DNA of 64,000 nt from Omphiscola glabra (GCA_964017045.1 OZ024810.1:401611-465610), one strand, 5' to 3'. Shown: positions 1-11,847, counted from the stretch's first letter. Numbers and translations: made by a program. Notes: a model not told the origin generated them from the sequence alone.

Positions 1-1040
1 TTATGAATGGCTGTCCTTATCTGGTCCTGTAACTAGAGGTGAAAAGAAGTATGTTTTATGAATGGCTGTCCTTATCTGGTCCTGTAACTAGAGGTGAAAA
101 GAAATATGTTTTATGAATGGCTGTCCTTATCTGGTCCTGTAACTAGAGGTGAAAAGAAGTATGTTTTATGAATGGCTGTCCTTATCTGGTCCTGTAACTA
201 GAGGTGAAAAGAAATATGTTTTATAAATGGCTGTCCTTATCTGGCCCTGTAACTAGAGGTGCAAAGAAATATGTTTTATGAATGGCTGTCCTTATCTGGT
301 CCTGTAACTAGAGGTGAAAAGAAATATGTTTTATGAATGGCTGTCCTTATCTGGCCCTGTAACTAGAGGTGAAAAGAAATATGTTTTATGAATGGCTGTC
401 CTTATCTGGTCCTGTAACTAGAGGTGAAAAGAAATATGTTTTATGAATGGCTGTCCTTATCTGGTCCTGTAACTAGAGGTGAAAAGAAATATGTTTTATG
501 AATGGCTGTCCTTATCTGGCCCTGTAACTAGAGGTGAAAAGAAGTATGTTTTATAAATGGCTGTCCTTATCTGGTCCTGTAACTAGAGGTGAAAAGAAAT
601 ATGTTTTATGAATGGCTGTCCTTATCTGGCCCTGTAACTAGAGGTGAAAAGAAGTATGTTTTATAAATGGCTGTCCTTATCTGGTCCTGTAACTAGAGGT
701 GAAAAGAAATATGTTTTATGAATGGCTGTCCTTATCTGGTCCTGTAACTAGAGGTGAAAAGAAACATGTTTTATGAATGGCTGTCCTTATCTGGTCCTGT
801 AACTAGAGGTGAAAAGAAACATGTTTTATGAATGGCTGTCCTTATCTGGTCCTGTAACTAGAGGTGAAAAGAAATATGTTTTATGAATGGCTGTCCTTAT
901 CTGGTCCTGTAACTAGAGGTGAAAAGAAATATGTTTTATGAATGGCTGTCCTTATCTGGTCCTGTAACTAGAGGTGAAAAGAAACATGTTTTATGAATGG
1001 CTGTCCTTATCTGGTCCTGAAACTAGAGGTGAACAGAAGA
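1..1040. repeat. Minisatellite, 55-bp unit, about 19 copies, cut by window start
   Basis: The phrase ATGAATGGCTGTCCTTATCT recurs every 55 bp from the first base. Copies differ only at a few recurrent sites (GGTCC or GGCCC, GAAGT, GAAAT or GAAAC). The last copy decays at about 1035. The same variants recur in separated copies, as expected from unequal exchange inside the array. No coding role is suggested. Confidence 0.97.
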
Positions 1041-2640
1041 AACAGAAAAGCAAAACCTCAGTGCATGACATTCCATTTGTTAGGGCTGAACCATTATAAA
1101 ATGAACACCTCTGTTCTATTTGGGTCCTGTATGAAAGTATTTAAGTGAATTATCTAAGTGACACTGACAAATGAAATATCTAAGTGACAACTGACATATC
1201 TAAGTGACATTGACATATCTACCTAAACAATAGATGTTTTAAATTAGAAGGATTAAATATTTGTGAGCCACCCTCATCACTTCACATCTCCTTAACTTCT
1301 GACAAGAAATTGTGTAAAATGTAGTGACGTGGATAGAGTAAAATGTTGGTTAGTGCAGATATTTACAAAGGGGGCACTTAATAGTTCTTAAGGGGTGGGG
1401 GTGCAAAAAGGCTCATCTTTAAATGATGAAATATGCCCCAAGTAATTTCTTTTAGGGAGTAGGGGGAGGGATCCGCAGCATAAAGGTATGACAACACTTT
1501 TAAATGTTTAAGAGCTGCTAATCTTTCATTTGAAAATTATACTTTTAATAAGATGTGTTTGATATGACCAAAAGCAATTTTTTAAGTCTCCTCTTTAAAC
1601 TTCTAGTATATTTTAGATGTGGATTATTGGCAAGAAAGCCTTTTAATACCAGCCAGTTAAACAAAAGTAATTAAATTGTGCTATCAGGAATAAAAATAAA
1701 GGAAAATCAAATATTTTATTAAAAAAAAACAACATTATTATCATACTGTAATCCACTCTATAGGATGATCTCTGTTTACATAGGATGAAAGAAACATTTG
1801 TCACATATAAATTGTCAATCTTAAACTGTTTAAAATTGTTAAAAATAATTGACAGTCACCATTCTGCTATAAAAAATAATTTTAAAAAATATGCAAATAA
1901 TTTACTAAGTGCCATTTTGCATTTATTATATCAAAACATACTATTTTCTGTGCTAAATAAATATGCCTAAAATCTGTCAAAGTGACATTTAACTTCAACA
2001 GTCCACATTCAATGTCATTGCTGTTAGTGAAGTCCCTAAATAATTCATCCTTAGTTCACTGCTCAAACTCAAAGGAAACTGAAATTACTTATTCTTATAT
2101 TACTACATAATAAGTGATATTGGCATTCTGTAAAAATTCATATTTATTATTTTTGGACATACCACCTATTGCATCCTAGAGTTTGTAACTGGCAATGAAC
2201 AAATGTCATAGAATAGGATCCACAAGGACGATATATAATGTCTCATTGAAAAATCTGTGCAATGGCTTGCAGTCTATGTATTGTTTGTTGTAGTTGTAGT
2301 ATTCAAAGTTGGGGTATTTTCAGCTAAAAGTGTTTTTGGCTAAAATTTTCTTTGGCTCTTTGAATTTAGTTACTTAAACCTGAAATGTTATAACAGATAA
2401 CCAGAAAGTGTAAAACTGTGGGTTTTCTTTTTTTATCGCAAAAACTTTTCAATTCGTTGGGCTGATAAAAACGTCTTTTAAAAAAAGGAATGACAAATAT
2501 TATTTAAACCCCATAAGGGTGCACATTTATTATCAGCTTTTATGTTTCATTTTGGAAAGGAGAAATGTTCAATCAGAATATGTGTAGCCGTGACATTCTT
2601 TCATACAGTCATTCTTGAAACAAGACTTAAGCTCCAAAAT
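1041..2640. other. AT-rich unique sequence with one short degenerate repeat
   Basis: I see no gene or transposon end here. Around 1137-1218 a 12-bp phrase like TATCTAAGTGAC recurs four times imperfectly. A 61-codon open stretch at 1785-1970 is AT-driven and resembles no family I know. Confidence 0.6.
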
Positions 2641-2822
2641 AGAGACATGTATCATGTAGGATGGTAGTGAACTGGGTATTGGCCAGATATATGTCATGAC
2701 AAGAGACATGTATCATGTAGGATGGTAATGAACTGGGTAACTGCCAGATATATGTCATGACAAGAGACATGTATCATGTAGGATGGTAATGAACTGGGTA
2801 ACTGCCAGATATATGTCATGGA
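2641..2822. repeat. Tandem repeat, 61-bp unit, 3 copies
   Basis: AGAGACATGTATCATGTAGG starts at 2641, 2702 and 2763. Copies two and three are nearly identical. The first differs in the GGTATTGGCC segment, and that variant reappears just after the third copy. Confidence 0.93.
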
Positions 2823-3166
2823 TATTGGCCAATGTGACCAATGATGTTGGGCAGATTTTGTACCCAGGCTTATATTAATGTTAGTACTTATTATCGTGAT
2901 TTTCTCTTGTGCTGAATAAGAAGCTGTTTTCAAATTTTGCAATGTTAAAAAAAAATATCGGAATATTGCTGGTGCCTATATTTGTCGGAAGCAATATTTT
3001 ACGAATGAACCATGATTTGAAACATTAGAAAACCTGTAAATGTTGCACAACTTCTTCTTCTGTCCACTTTTAAAAGGGAGGCAATGCTGTTTTGCTCTAC
3101 CGAGATTAAAATGATCATGTAAAATAACTTAAGGACACCAGATAAATGATATTGCAAATTGTGTCC

Positions 3167-3529
3167 ATTTAAGACAGGGGTGGGCAAACTATGGCCCGCG
3201 GCCCGGCAACTGATATTATGTGGCCCTCGAAGGCATTTAGAAATTTTAAAAAATTACTATGTTTTTAAGTTATTTTGTTGAATTTTACAGAATTTCATGC
3301 ACCGTTATGATTTTTAAAACATTTTTGATCAAATTTCTAATTTTCAATTTTTTTAAACAGTCCTTGACCTTTGTCATGTAATGCTAAAATGCAAAACTAC
3401 CGATTTTAATATAGGGAAATGTTTATCGAAATGTAAAAATTGGACATAATAATCATGCTGCCCCCCAATAGCTTTACCTTTGTCAATGTGGCCCTCCGCA
3501 CAAAAAGTTTGCCCACCCCTGATTTAAGA
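3167..3529. mobile_element. Non-autonomous hAT MITE (347 bp) with perfect 8-bp target duplication
   Basis: The element spans 3175-3521. It begins CAGGGGTGGGCAAACT and ends with the exact reverse complement AGTTTGCCCACCCCTG. Both sides carry ATTTAAGA (3167-3174 and 3522-3529), a perfect 8-bp target-site duplication. Eight-bp duplications and CAGGGGT-type termini are diagnostic of the hAT superfamily. The interior is AT-rich and non-coding, so mobilisation would have needed a transposase in trans. The intact duplication and 16-bp inverted ends point to a fairly young insertion. Confidence 0.95.
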
Positions 3530-4026
3530 TGATATGGTCAGATAATTAAAAATAATTTTGTTAGACAATTTAAAAGAAAATATTGTGTTAGATAATTTTA
3601 AAATGTAAAAGTAAAAAAATTATTGTAACAGACAAGTCATGTTTAATGAGACACAATCCATGTTCTCTAATTGATTATGGGAGACCATTGTATACATTAA
3701 ACAAATTAATCTGTCATGTGACTGAAAGTGGTTTCCAAACTTAAAAAAAAATGTACCTTGCACATAACCAACATAACAACTGTTGTATCACTATCATAAT
3801 AATTGTCATCTGTGTTGACCTGTTTAAGCTGTCCCATTGTAACAATATATGAATACATTTGGGGGTCAGTTTTGCTATAGTCTAATTGAATGAGGATACA
3901 ATGAAAAATGTTGGTATGAAGCTGGGGCTGACCAATAGAGTATGTGATTACAGTGATGACACATAAGACAATCCACACAAGGTATTCGCAGTAAAAAATA
4001 CTACTACTAATAATTGTGGTCCATCG
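3530..4026. other. AT-rich unique sequence, nothing recognised
   Basis: The stretch has low-complexity A/T runs and a 90-codon reverse open stretch (3706-3978) that I do not recognise. No splice-like or transposon signals stand out. Confidence 0.5.
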
Positions 4027-4028
4027 AA

Positions 4029-4478
4029 GCTACACATTGCAAGCTACACATTGCAAGCTACACATTGCAAGCTACACATTGCAAGCTACACATTGCAAGC
4101 TACACATTGCAAGCTACACATTGCAAGCTACACATTGCAAGCTACACATTGCAAGCTACACATTGCAAGCTACACATTGCAAGCTACACATTGCAAGCTA
4201 CACATTGCAAGCTACACATTGCAAGCTACACATTGCAAGCTACACATTGCAAGCTACACATTGCAAGCTACACATTGCAAGCTACACATTGCAAGCTACA
4301 CATTGCAAGCTACACATTGCAAGCTACACATTGCAAGCTACACATTGCAAGCTACACATTGCAAGCTACACATTGCAAGCTACACATTGCAAGCTACACA
4401 TTGCAAGCTACACATTGCAAGCTACACATTGCAAGCTACACATTGCAAGCTACACATTGCAAGCTACACATTGCAAGC
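4029..4478. repeat. Nearly perfect 14-bp satellite, about 32 copies
   Basis: The unit GCTACACATTGCAA is repeated about 32 times with no variation that I can see. As 14 is not a multiple of three and the unit has no stop in the forward direction, all three forward frames stay open for 140-165 codons. These are artefacts. Such homogeneity suggests very recent expansion, or an assembly-consensus effect. Confidence 0.97.
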
Positions 4479-5498
4479 AGGGTGACAGTCAAAGCTCAAC
4501 ATTTAATTAACATGTAAAACATATTCTTACAAGAATCCTTGAGTTAGACAGGATAACAGTGCAAACGATGCTTTGGGGACATTCAAAGCTGAGAGATCCT
4601 CTTTGTCCTTTCTTATGTGTGTGTTTGCTTTCTCTCTTTCTAGTTACTATTCCACTTTGGAAATTTATTTATTTTGTCCGGTGTCTCCCCCCCCCTTCTC
4701 TCCCTAAATAATTATTCTTTCCTTGCTATTGAACAAACATGTGGGTTTTTTTTTTAATGTTTAACACAGGCCCATTGTATTTGTCAGGAAAAACAACACT
4801 CTTTCATAATTCTAGTTCTAGGCCCTAAATAATGCCTAATCTTGTTGTTGAAGTTTGTGTTGAAGATGGATAATTATTTTGTGAAACAGTTGTTTTATAT
4901 AGTTTGATTGACTAAAAACAATATGACATATTGTTTGTTAAAATTGTTGCTTGAAATAATTAAAAAAAAAAATGTATGGATACTTTTCAAGGACCGCTAT
5001 AAATTTAATTTATTAATTCAATATCTTTTTATTTTTAAAAAAAAACTTCAATTTTGGCTGTTTGCCCCTTGATATTTTGTTTATGTAATTGTTAGTTTCT
5101 TTGCTTTGCGGATGGACATTGCTGGTCTGCTGTACTGACCCGGCTTGTCAAAATGTTATGATCTATTTACTAGCTGTCAGGTGTTGAACTCTTCCATGCA
5201 ATTCTGCTACTTTTCAGGATGCCCAAAAAATAAAAAAAATGCCCATTGACTTCACCTTAAATGCAAATTTTTCATGATTAAAACAAATAATTTTAATCAA
5301 GTGTAAACATATTTTTGTTTTGTTTTTGAGTGAATTTGTTTAAAAACATTTGTTCTTGTTAAAAGTTTTTCTCATCTATTTTGTTTATTGTATTTAAATC
5401 CCACATTTTTTTCTTTCTTTCAGTTTAGACAGTGTTGCATTTTAGTTGCATTGTTTTTAATAGATTCTTTTTAAAACCTTGAAAATGGTGAAATTTAG
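4479..5498. other. AT-rich unique sequence, nothing recognised
   Basis: The stretch is intron-like or intergenic DNA with many A and T runs and a short C run near 4688. I see no gene, RNA or transposon terminus. Confidence 0.5.
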
Positions 5499-6204
5499 GT
5501 GCAACAAGCTATGATCCTGTTATTGTATACAGAAAGATAGACTTCTAATGGTGTGCAACAAGCTATGATCCTGTTATTGTATACAGAAAGATAGACTTCT
5601 AATGGTGTGCTACAAGCTATGATCTTGTTATTGTATACAGAAAGATAGACTTCTAATGGTGTGCAACAAGCTATGATCCTGTTATTGTGTACAGAAAGAT
5701 AGACTTCTAATGGTGTGCTACAAGCTATGATCCTGTTATTGTATACAGAAAGATAGACTTCTAATGGTGTGCAACAAGCTATGATCCTGTTATTGTGTAC
5801 AGAAAGATAGACTTCTAATGGTGTGCAACACGCTATGATCATGTTATTGTATACAGAAAGATAGACTTCTAATGGTGTGCAACAAGCTATGATCCTGTTA
5901 TTGTATTCAGAAAGATAGACTCTAATGGTGTGCAACAAGCTATGATCCTGTTATTGTATACAGAAAGATAGACTTCTAATGGTGTGCAACAAGCTATGAT
6001 CCTGTTATTGTGTACAGAAAGATAGACTTCTAATGGTGTGCAACAAGCTATGATCCTGTTATTGTGTACAGAAAGATAGACTTCTAATGGTGTGCAACAA
6101 GCTATGATCCTGTTATTGTATACAGAAAGATAGACTTCTAATGGTGTGCAACAAGCTATGATCCTGTTATTGTATACAGAAAGATAGACTTCTAATGGTG
6201 TGCT
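5499..6204. repeat. Minisatellite, 54-bp unit, about 13 copies
   Basis: CAACAAGCTATGATCCTGTT recurs every 54 bp. The unit length is divisible by three, so the reverse strand shows an 18-residue periodic frame of 147 codons. One copy (near 5918) has lost a T in AGACTTCTAATGG with no sign of selection for frame, which argues against coding. Variant sites are GTATACAG/GTGTACAG and CAACAAG/CTACAAG. Confidence 0.95.
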
Positions 6205-6296
6205 TTTAAACTTTCTCTCTTTTCACTTAATTGAAAGTATACACATTAAATTATACTGATTTACGGGCCTTTATACTAGATGTCTTCTAATTTAGC

Positions 6297-6436
6297 ATTG
6301 GGGGGGGGGGGGGTGTTGCTACACAGATAGTAAGGGAAAGCTGCAAGTATTTCCAGGAAAGGAGGGAGTAGCTACACAGATAGTGAGGGAAAACTGCAAT
6401 ATTTACAGGAAAGGGAGTGACATGGGGGGGGGGGGA
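6297..6436. repeat. Two poly-G tracts bracketing a duplicated ~60-bp segment
   Basis: Runs of 10 or more G begin near 6299 and 6424. Between them GCTACACAGATAGT occurs twice (near 6319 and 6371), followed each time by related GGGAAA and TGCAA phrases. This is a short imperfect tandem duplication next to G-tracts. Confidence 0.75.
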
Positions 6437-6649
6437 GTTGATGAAGCCATATGTCGGTACCACATGTAAATTGAGGGAAATAATGCCCCTGCATGTTGGA
6501 CGTTTTGACGACATGGATCGGGGTGGACATTTAAAAGTAGCTTGTCTCAAATGGATCTTTTTCTCTGCTCGAGATGTTCTTGTGACATTCCATAAATACA
6601 TGTAATGATCTCTTTGTGATGATGATTGTCTCCATCAAAGAAGTACTCA

Positions 6650-6895
6650 TTTGAGAGGAGGCATTAGAGGAGCCATGAGGGGAGAAGAGGAGTCATCAGA
6701 GGAGCAATGAGGGGAGTTATGATAGGAGCCAAGAGTGGAGCAATGAGAGAAGACAATAGTGCAGTGATTTAGGGGAGCCATGAGTGGAGCAGTTAGAGGC
6801 GCCAAGAGTTTAGTTATCAGAGGAGTCATGAATGGACTTATGAGAGGAGCCAAGAGCGGAGCAATCAGAGGATGCATGAGGGGACCATCATGGAT
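6650..6895. repeat. Degenerate purine-rich short tandem repeat (~15 bp)
   Basis: GAGGAGCCATGAG, GAGGAGTCATCAG, GGAGCAATGAG and similar phrases alternate irregularly. It is an old, diverged array with period near 15 bp. Open frames on both strands here follow from composition. Confidence 0.8.
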
Positions 6896-7330
6896 GCTAT
6901 TATGTGAGTTTATACAGTGGCATCTTTTTTCTTGCTTAAAGTTTTCATCAACACCTATGTATAAGTATAAGTTAAGTATAAGGCTAAAACATGGATGACG
7001 CCACTTGTAAACACATGGTTATTCCAAGCATAAGGTGGAGCATACGTGTCATCCAAAAACAAGCATCACTTGTAGCTGTAGCGTTTGAAAACTGCTTTAC
7101 AATAATTTTTGTGGAACTTTTATTAGGAAGTTGGAATTCTCCAATGGGTATGTTTTAAAAGACATTTTAAGATGTAGTGTATTAATTATTGTGTGATTAC
7201 GTCCCTTTCATCCCCAGTTCTTCATAAACAGTGAGGAAAATAAATGCATAAAAACGTTTAGAAATCTTTGCCAAAAAAATATTTTAAAAAAATCTATTGA
7301 TTTTAAATATTTAAAGAAAAAAATACGGAT
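6896..7330. other. Unique AT-rich sequence, nothing recognised
   Basis: I see no gene, transposon end or repeat beyond A/T runs. Confidence 0.5.
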
Positions 7331-7334
7331 ATAT

Positions 7335-7570
7335 CTCTAAGCTCCTTATGACCTCCCAGGCGCTCCCCCACACAAGCTAGGCGCCTGGTCTCCCCGACGC
7401 CGGACCGTGCGGGGGACGCGCCAGGCCCCCCCCCCCCGGCGTGGACCGCCCGCAACCGCTCGATCGGGTTTGCTGATGGAGGCCCTCCCCGCCCAGGGAC
7501 GTCCAGTCGACCGAGAACGCTGCATTTAAAGCGTTCGCAGCCCACTCTCCCAGGGGTCGGGACGGTACAT
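7335..7570. promoter_or_regulatory. CpG-rich block of unknown role
   Basis: About 230 bp switch abruptly to GC- and CpG-rich DNA with a C run near 7427-7438 and CGACGCC, GACGCGCC and CTCGATCGGG phrases. It could be a small CpG island, a diverged transposon piece or a foreign fragment. The reverse-strand 80-codon open stretch has no recognisable motif. What I see is only the composition change; any regulatory role is inferred. Confidence 0.25.
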
Positions 7571-8040
7571 TATCGTCCTAATATCTCCTGATATATTTAT
7601 CAATTTATAATTCAATGAATTATTGATTATTTTGTAAACATGACTCATCCCTCCCTGTCTCTGGCTAAAAATTGATGACACTTCCTGTTGGTTGCGAAGG
7701 AGTGGCTGGAGACATCACACACTATGCCGTGGTATGAATGACACAAACAATCTTATTAAATTACTTGCTGTAGAATCGGTTCAGTTAAAAGAGTCTCCTG
7801 CGGTTTGTTTTAACGAGCTGATTCTCAGAGACTTTCAACGCGTATCTTCTAACATATCCCGTTGACTGTTCGATTGTGCTTTAAACAAAAGCAGATATTT
7901 TCGCTGTTTAAAATTCTGCTTTAAAAATCAGGCCAAGACTTTTTGTCACGCAGTAATTTTATTGTTTCAACTTTTTATTAAAAAAAAAAGCAGGTAAGAT
8001 TGAATTGACTCTTTTCCCGCCAAGCGATTTTAAGTTATGC
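7571..8040. other. Unique sequence, nothing recognised
   Basis: The stretch is intergenic-like DNA with A/T runs and no gene or transposon terminus that I can support. Confidence 0.45.
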
Positions 8041-8178
8041 TGGAGTTGATGCCACATCCGACGAGAGTTTTTTCTTGGGAGGGGTAGCAAGAAATATGTT
8101 TTGAAATTGAGATAGGGGCGGGAAATAGTTTGAAATAAGAGAGGGGTGCGGCGCTGAAAGAAAGGTTAAGAACTGCTG
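8041..8178 (-). mobile_element. hAT-type terminal fragment (reverse orientation)
   Basis: Read on the minus strand from 8178, the sequence is CAGCAGTTCTTAACCTTTCT followed by CAGCGCCGCACCCC. That is a hAT-like end related to the one at 58304. I do not find the other terminus or a target duplication, so the left boundary is approximate. The 22-bp telomere-like array begins about 50 bp downstream. Confidence 0.6.
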
Positions 8179-8230
8179 CACTAGGGCCACCCTTGCAGTC
8201 AGGAATATCGCGTTTTCTAGATCATACACC

Positions 8231-9395
8231 AACCACACAACCCTAACCGCCCAACCCTAGCCACCTAACCGACCAACCCTAGCCACCTAACCGCCCAACC
8301 CTAGCCACCTAACCGCCCAAACCTAGCCACCTAACGCCCAAACCTAGCCACCTAACCGCCCAACCCTAGCCACCTAACCACCCAACCCTAGCCACCTAAC
8401 CGCCCAACGCTAGCCACCTAACCGACCAACCCTAGCCACATAACCACCGAACCCTAGCCACCTAACCGCCCAACGCTAGCCACCTAACCGCCCAAACCTA
8501 GCCACATAACCGCCGAACCCTAGCCACCTAACCGCCCAACGCTAGCCACCTAACCGCCCAACCCTAGCCACCTAACCGTCCAAACCTAGCCACCTAACCG
8601 CCCAACTCTAGCCACCTAACCCCCCAAACCCTAGCCACCTAACCGCCCAAACCTAGCCACCTAACCGCCCAACCCTAGCCACATAACCGCAGAACCCTAG
8701 CCACCTAACCGCCCAACGCTAGCCACCTAACCGCCCAACCCTAGCCACCTAACCGTCCAAACCTAGCCACCTAACCGCCCAACTCTAGCCACCTAACCCC
8801 CCAAACCCTAGCCACCTAACCGCCCAAACCTAGCCACCTAACCGCCCAACCCTAGCCACATAACCGCCGAACCCTAGCCACCTAACCGTCGAACCCTAGC
8901 CACCTAACCGCCCAACGCTAGCCACCTAACCGCCCAACCCTAGCCACCTAACCGCCCAAACCTAGCCACCTAACCGCCCAACCCTAGCCACCTAACCGCC
9001 CAACCCTAGCCACCTAACCGCCCAACCCTAGCCACCTAACCGCCGAACCCTAGCCACCTAACCGCCCAACCCTAGCCACCTAACCGCCCAACGCTAGCCA
9101 CCTAACCGCCCAACCCTAGCCACCTAACCGCCCAAACCTAGCCACCTAACCGCCCAACGCTAGCCACCTAACCGCCCAACCATAGCCACCTAACCGCCCA
9201 ACCCTAGCCACCTAACCGCCCAAACCTAGCCACCTAACCGCCCAACTCTAGCCACCTAACCGCCCAACCCTAGCCACCTAACCACCCAACCCTAGCCACC
9301 TAACCGTCCAATGCTAGCCACCTAACCGCCCAAACCTAGCCACATAACCACCGAACCATAGCCACCTAACCCTAACCTAACCACCTAACGCTAAA
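8231..9395. repeat. Telomere-like minisatellite, 22-bp unit, about 53 copies
   Basis: CCTAGCCACCTAACCGCCCA recurs every 22 bp, with rare one-base length changes. The unit reads as two 11-bp halves (CCTAGCCACCT and AACCGCCCAAC) and is rich in CCCTA/CCTAAC. Both edges contain plainer telomere-like text (AACCCTAACC at the left, CCTAACCCTAACCTAACC near 9363). It may derive from a (CCCTAA)n seed. The C-rich strand is on top throughout. Confidence 0.95.
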
Positions 9396-9822
9396 GAGAT
9401 GAGGGACTTGCTGAGATTGTCGTTGAGTTACTTCTGACAAACAGCTGTTCATTCCTGGGAGAGGGGGGGGGGGCTGTGGGGGGATCCCCTCGGCTTGTCA
9501 AGGACACGTAAACATCGGAGGTAATCTGCTTACGGCTAAATCAAAGTCTACCCAACAGTGAAAGGTCACGAGACTAGCCAGACATTTCGTTGACCCCTGA
9601 TGTAATTGTCAGTATTGGAAACCGTTATTTTGTAGGAGTTTGGGCCCACGACGAGAAAAAAATGTATGAGAATTTAGTTAGGCGTCTAATTTCTCTTGAT
9701 ATCATATCAATTTGACTTCACTATTTTTGTGATTAATCATTGAAATATTTGGCGCTGACATGACACAATGAAAACGAAATATTTTGTTTCTCGGAATGTG
9801 GTAAAACCGTTGATAAAACTGC
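9396..9822. other. Unique sequence with a G-run
   Basis: A G-run lies near 9463-9472. I see no gene or element end. Confidence 0.45.
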
Positions 9823-10047
9823 TGGCTGGCTGGTCTATATGTCATTGTTGCTGGCTGGCTGGTCTATATCATTATATGTCATTGTTGCTGGGTGGCTGGG
9901 CAATATCATTATATGTCATTGTTGCTTGGTGGCTGGTCTATATGTCATTGTTGCTTGGTGGCTGGTCTATATGTCATTGTTGCTTGGTGGCTGGTCTATA
10001 TGCCATTGTTGCTGGGTGGTTGGTCTATATGTCATTGTAGCTAGGTT
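9823..10047. repeat. Tandem repeat, 29-bp unit, about 8 copies
   Basis: GGCTGGTCTATATGTCATTG recurs, with a clean 29-bp spacing between 9922 and 9951. Two early copies have an extra ATCATTAT insertion. Confidence 0.9.
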
Positions 10048-10550
10048 GTATGTGTGTTTTAATGGCTTGTGGTGGGCGAGGAAGGGCGGCGTAGTATTAT
10101 CCGCGTATTGCAAAAATAAAAATTAATATAGGTTTACGATTTTTTGGGGGCATTTGAGAATAAGATCAATTGACTTGTGGCAAGTTATGACGTATCGCAT
10201 TCTGCGTGACACGTTTATAGCAGAACAACAAGCGTGTTCAGGAGCAGATAATAAAATATAATTAATATTTGATAGTTATTTCCCCTGTTGATGGAGCTCG
10301 AGCGTGGAGTCAAAGGTTATATTTAGACTGCGAGCTGTGAATAATATGGAGATGTTGCGACACGGCAATATTCATTATCTTATTAGATTGAAAGATTAAA
10401 TTAGTGTTCATAGAATAAATGATTATTTAGATTGTATGGGTTGACATATACCCATCGTTCGTAGTGATAAATGCAAGTGAAACACAGACCCTCACCAATA
10501 AAGCTGAAAACCTGCTCCAGATTGTTGACAATGAACGCCGACCGAGACTG
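10048..10550. other. Unique sequence, nothing recognised
   Basis: The stretch is AT-rich with no gene or transposon signature. Confidence 0.45.
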
Positions 10551-10668
10551 CCAACCTGCAGGGATGTCACAGTTTTATATTGCCAACCTGCAGGGATGTC
10601 ACAGTTTTATATTGCCAACCTGCAGAGATGTCACAGTTTTATATTGCCAACCTGCAGGGATGTCAAAG
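10551..10668. repeat. Tandem repeat, 32-bp unit, 4 copies
   Basis: CCAACCTGCAGGGATGTCAC starts at 10551, 10583, 10615 (GAGATG variant) and 10647 (CAAAG variant). Confidence 0.93.
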
Positions 10669-10755
10669 TTTTATGTATTTATTAAAACTAAATTCGATAA
10701 AATATTTATTTTTTTCTCATTTTGAAAAGACTTAACCCGGCATTGCCGAGAAGTG

Positions 10756-11075
10756 ATGGTAATCGAGACCTACATGGGCGATATTGTGCGATACCAGGTA
10801 TTCGAGACTTACATGGGAGATGTTGTGCTATATCATGTAATCGATACTTACATGGGAGATATTGTGCGATACCAGGTATTCGAGACTTACATGGGAGATA
10901 TTGTGCTATATCATGTAATCGATACTTACATGGGAGATATTGTGCGATACCCTGTAATCGAGACTTACATGGGATATATTGTGCGACACCATGTATTTGA
11001 GACTTACATGCGGGAGATAGTGTGCGATACCCTGTAATCGAGACTTACATGGGATATATTGTGTGATACCCTGTA
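10756..11075. repeat. Minisatellite, 39-bp unit in 78-bp dimers, about 8 copies
   Basis: ACTTACATGGGAGATATTGT recurs every 39 bp. Type A units (GTATTCGAG, then a GTGCTATATC ending) alternate with type B (GTAATCGAT, then GTGCGATACC), giving a 78-bp higher-order period in the first half. Later copies are more irregular. Confidence 0.9.
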
Positions 11076-11654
11076 TAAAGAATCAGGGGAAGGTCTGTGT
11101 GGGTAGTATTGGCCATTGTGTCTTAGACAGTAACTATGTCTGGGGGGCACACAAGGGGGGGCGTATCCCCCCCCCCCAAGACTATAGCCAACAGCGCCGA
11201 TGGTAGGCCTTGGACCGTATCGACCCACTCATCCTCACATTTATGTGATTTCAACGACTGGCGGACCCGCACTAATTTGATATCTGCTTCGACTCTAAAG
11301 TAATCGATACAATCCACGTATTTACAACGGTCCCGGTAATTAATGAGGACACTTTGGTGGAGCTCAACACGGCATGCTGGGGGAAGGGTGGGAAGTTATC
11401 GTGGGGAAGGGGAGTTGGGTGGAGCTCAACATGGCAGGGGGCAGTGTAAGGGGTGTGGTGTGGTGAGTGGGCCGTGGTAGGGGCGTGGTGAGGAGCGTGG
11501 TGAGAGGAGTCATGTGAAACTCAACACATCATGCTGCAGGTAGGGGTTTCCGGGAGGGTGTGGGTGTGTTGGACACGGTAAGGAGGTGTGGTGAGGGTGT
11601 GTGTGTGTGTGTAAGGACTGCACAACTGGAGATAATTTCTGTCTTGGAAAACAA
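11076..11654. other. G/GT-rich low-complexity stretch with a C run
   Basis: A C run lies near 11167-11176. From about 11350 the sequence is dominated by GTGG, GGGG and a short GT microsatellite near 11597. TGGAGCTCAACACGGCATGCTGG and related phrases occur three times (near 11358, 11420, 11515), so an old degenerate repeat may underlie it. No gene seen. Confidence 0.5.
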
Positions 11655-11655
11655 A

Positions 11656-11782
11656 ACAACTCTGAATGAAATAAAGTCTCAGTTATAAATACAGTCTCAG
11701 TTATAAAAACAGTCTCAATTATAAATAGTCTCAGTTATAAATATAGTCTCAGTTATAAATACAGTCTCAGTTATAAATAAAT
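11656..11782. repeat. Tandem repeat, ~18-bp unit, about 6 copies
   Basis: CAGTCTCAGTTATAAATA repeats with small deletions. Confidence 0.9.
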
Positions 11783-11847
11783 TCATGTCACCGCCGTCAA
11801 TGAAATTTAAAATTTACATTAAAAAATTATATTTCGTTTTCAACCTC

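Noticed and set aside
8231..9395. A true telomere
   Set aside because: Units are not TTAGGG, and unique DNA and transposon pieces lie on both sides.
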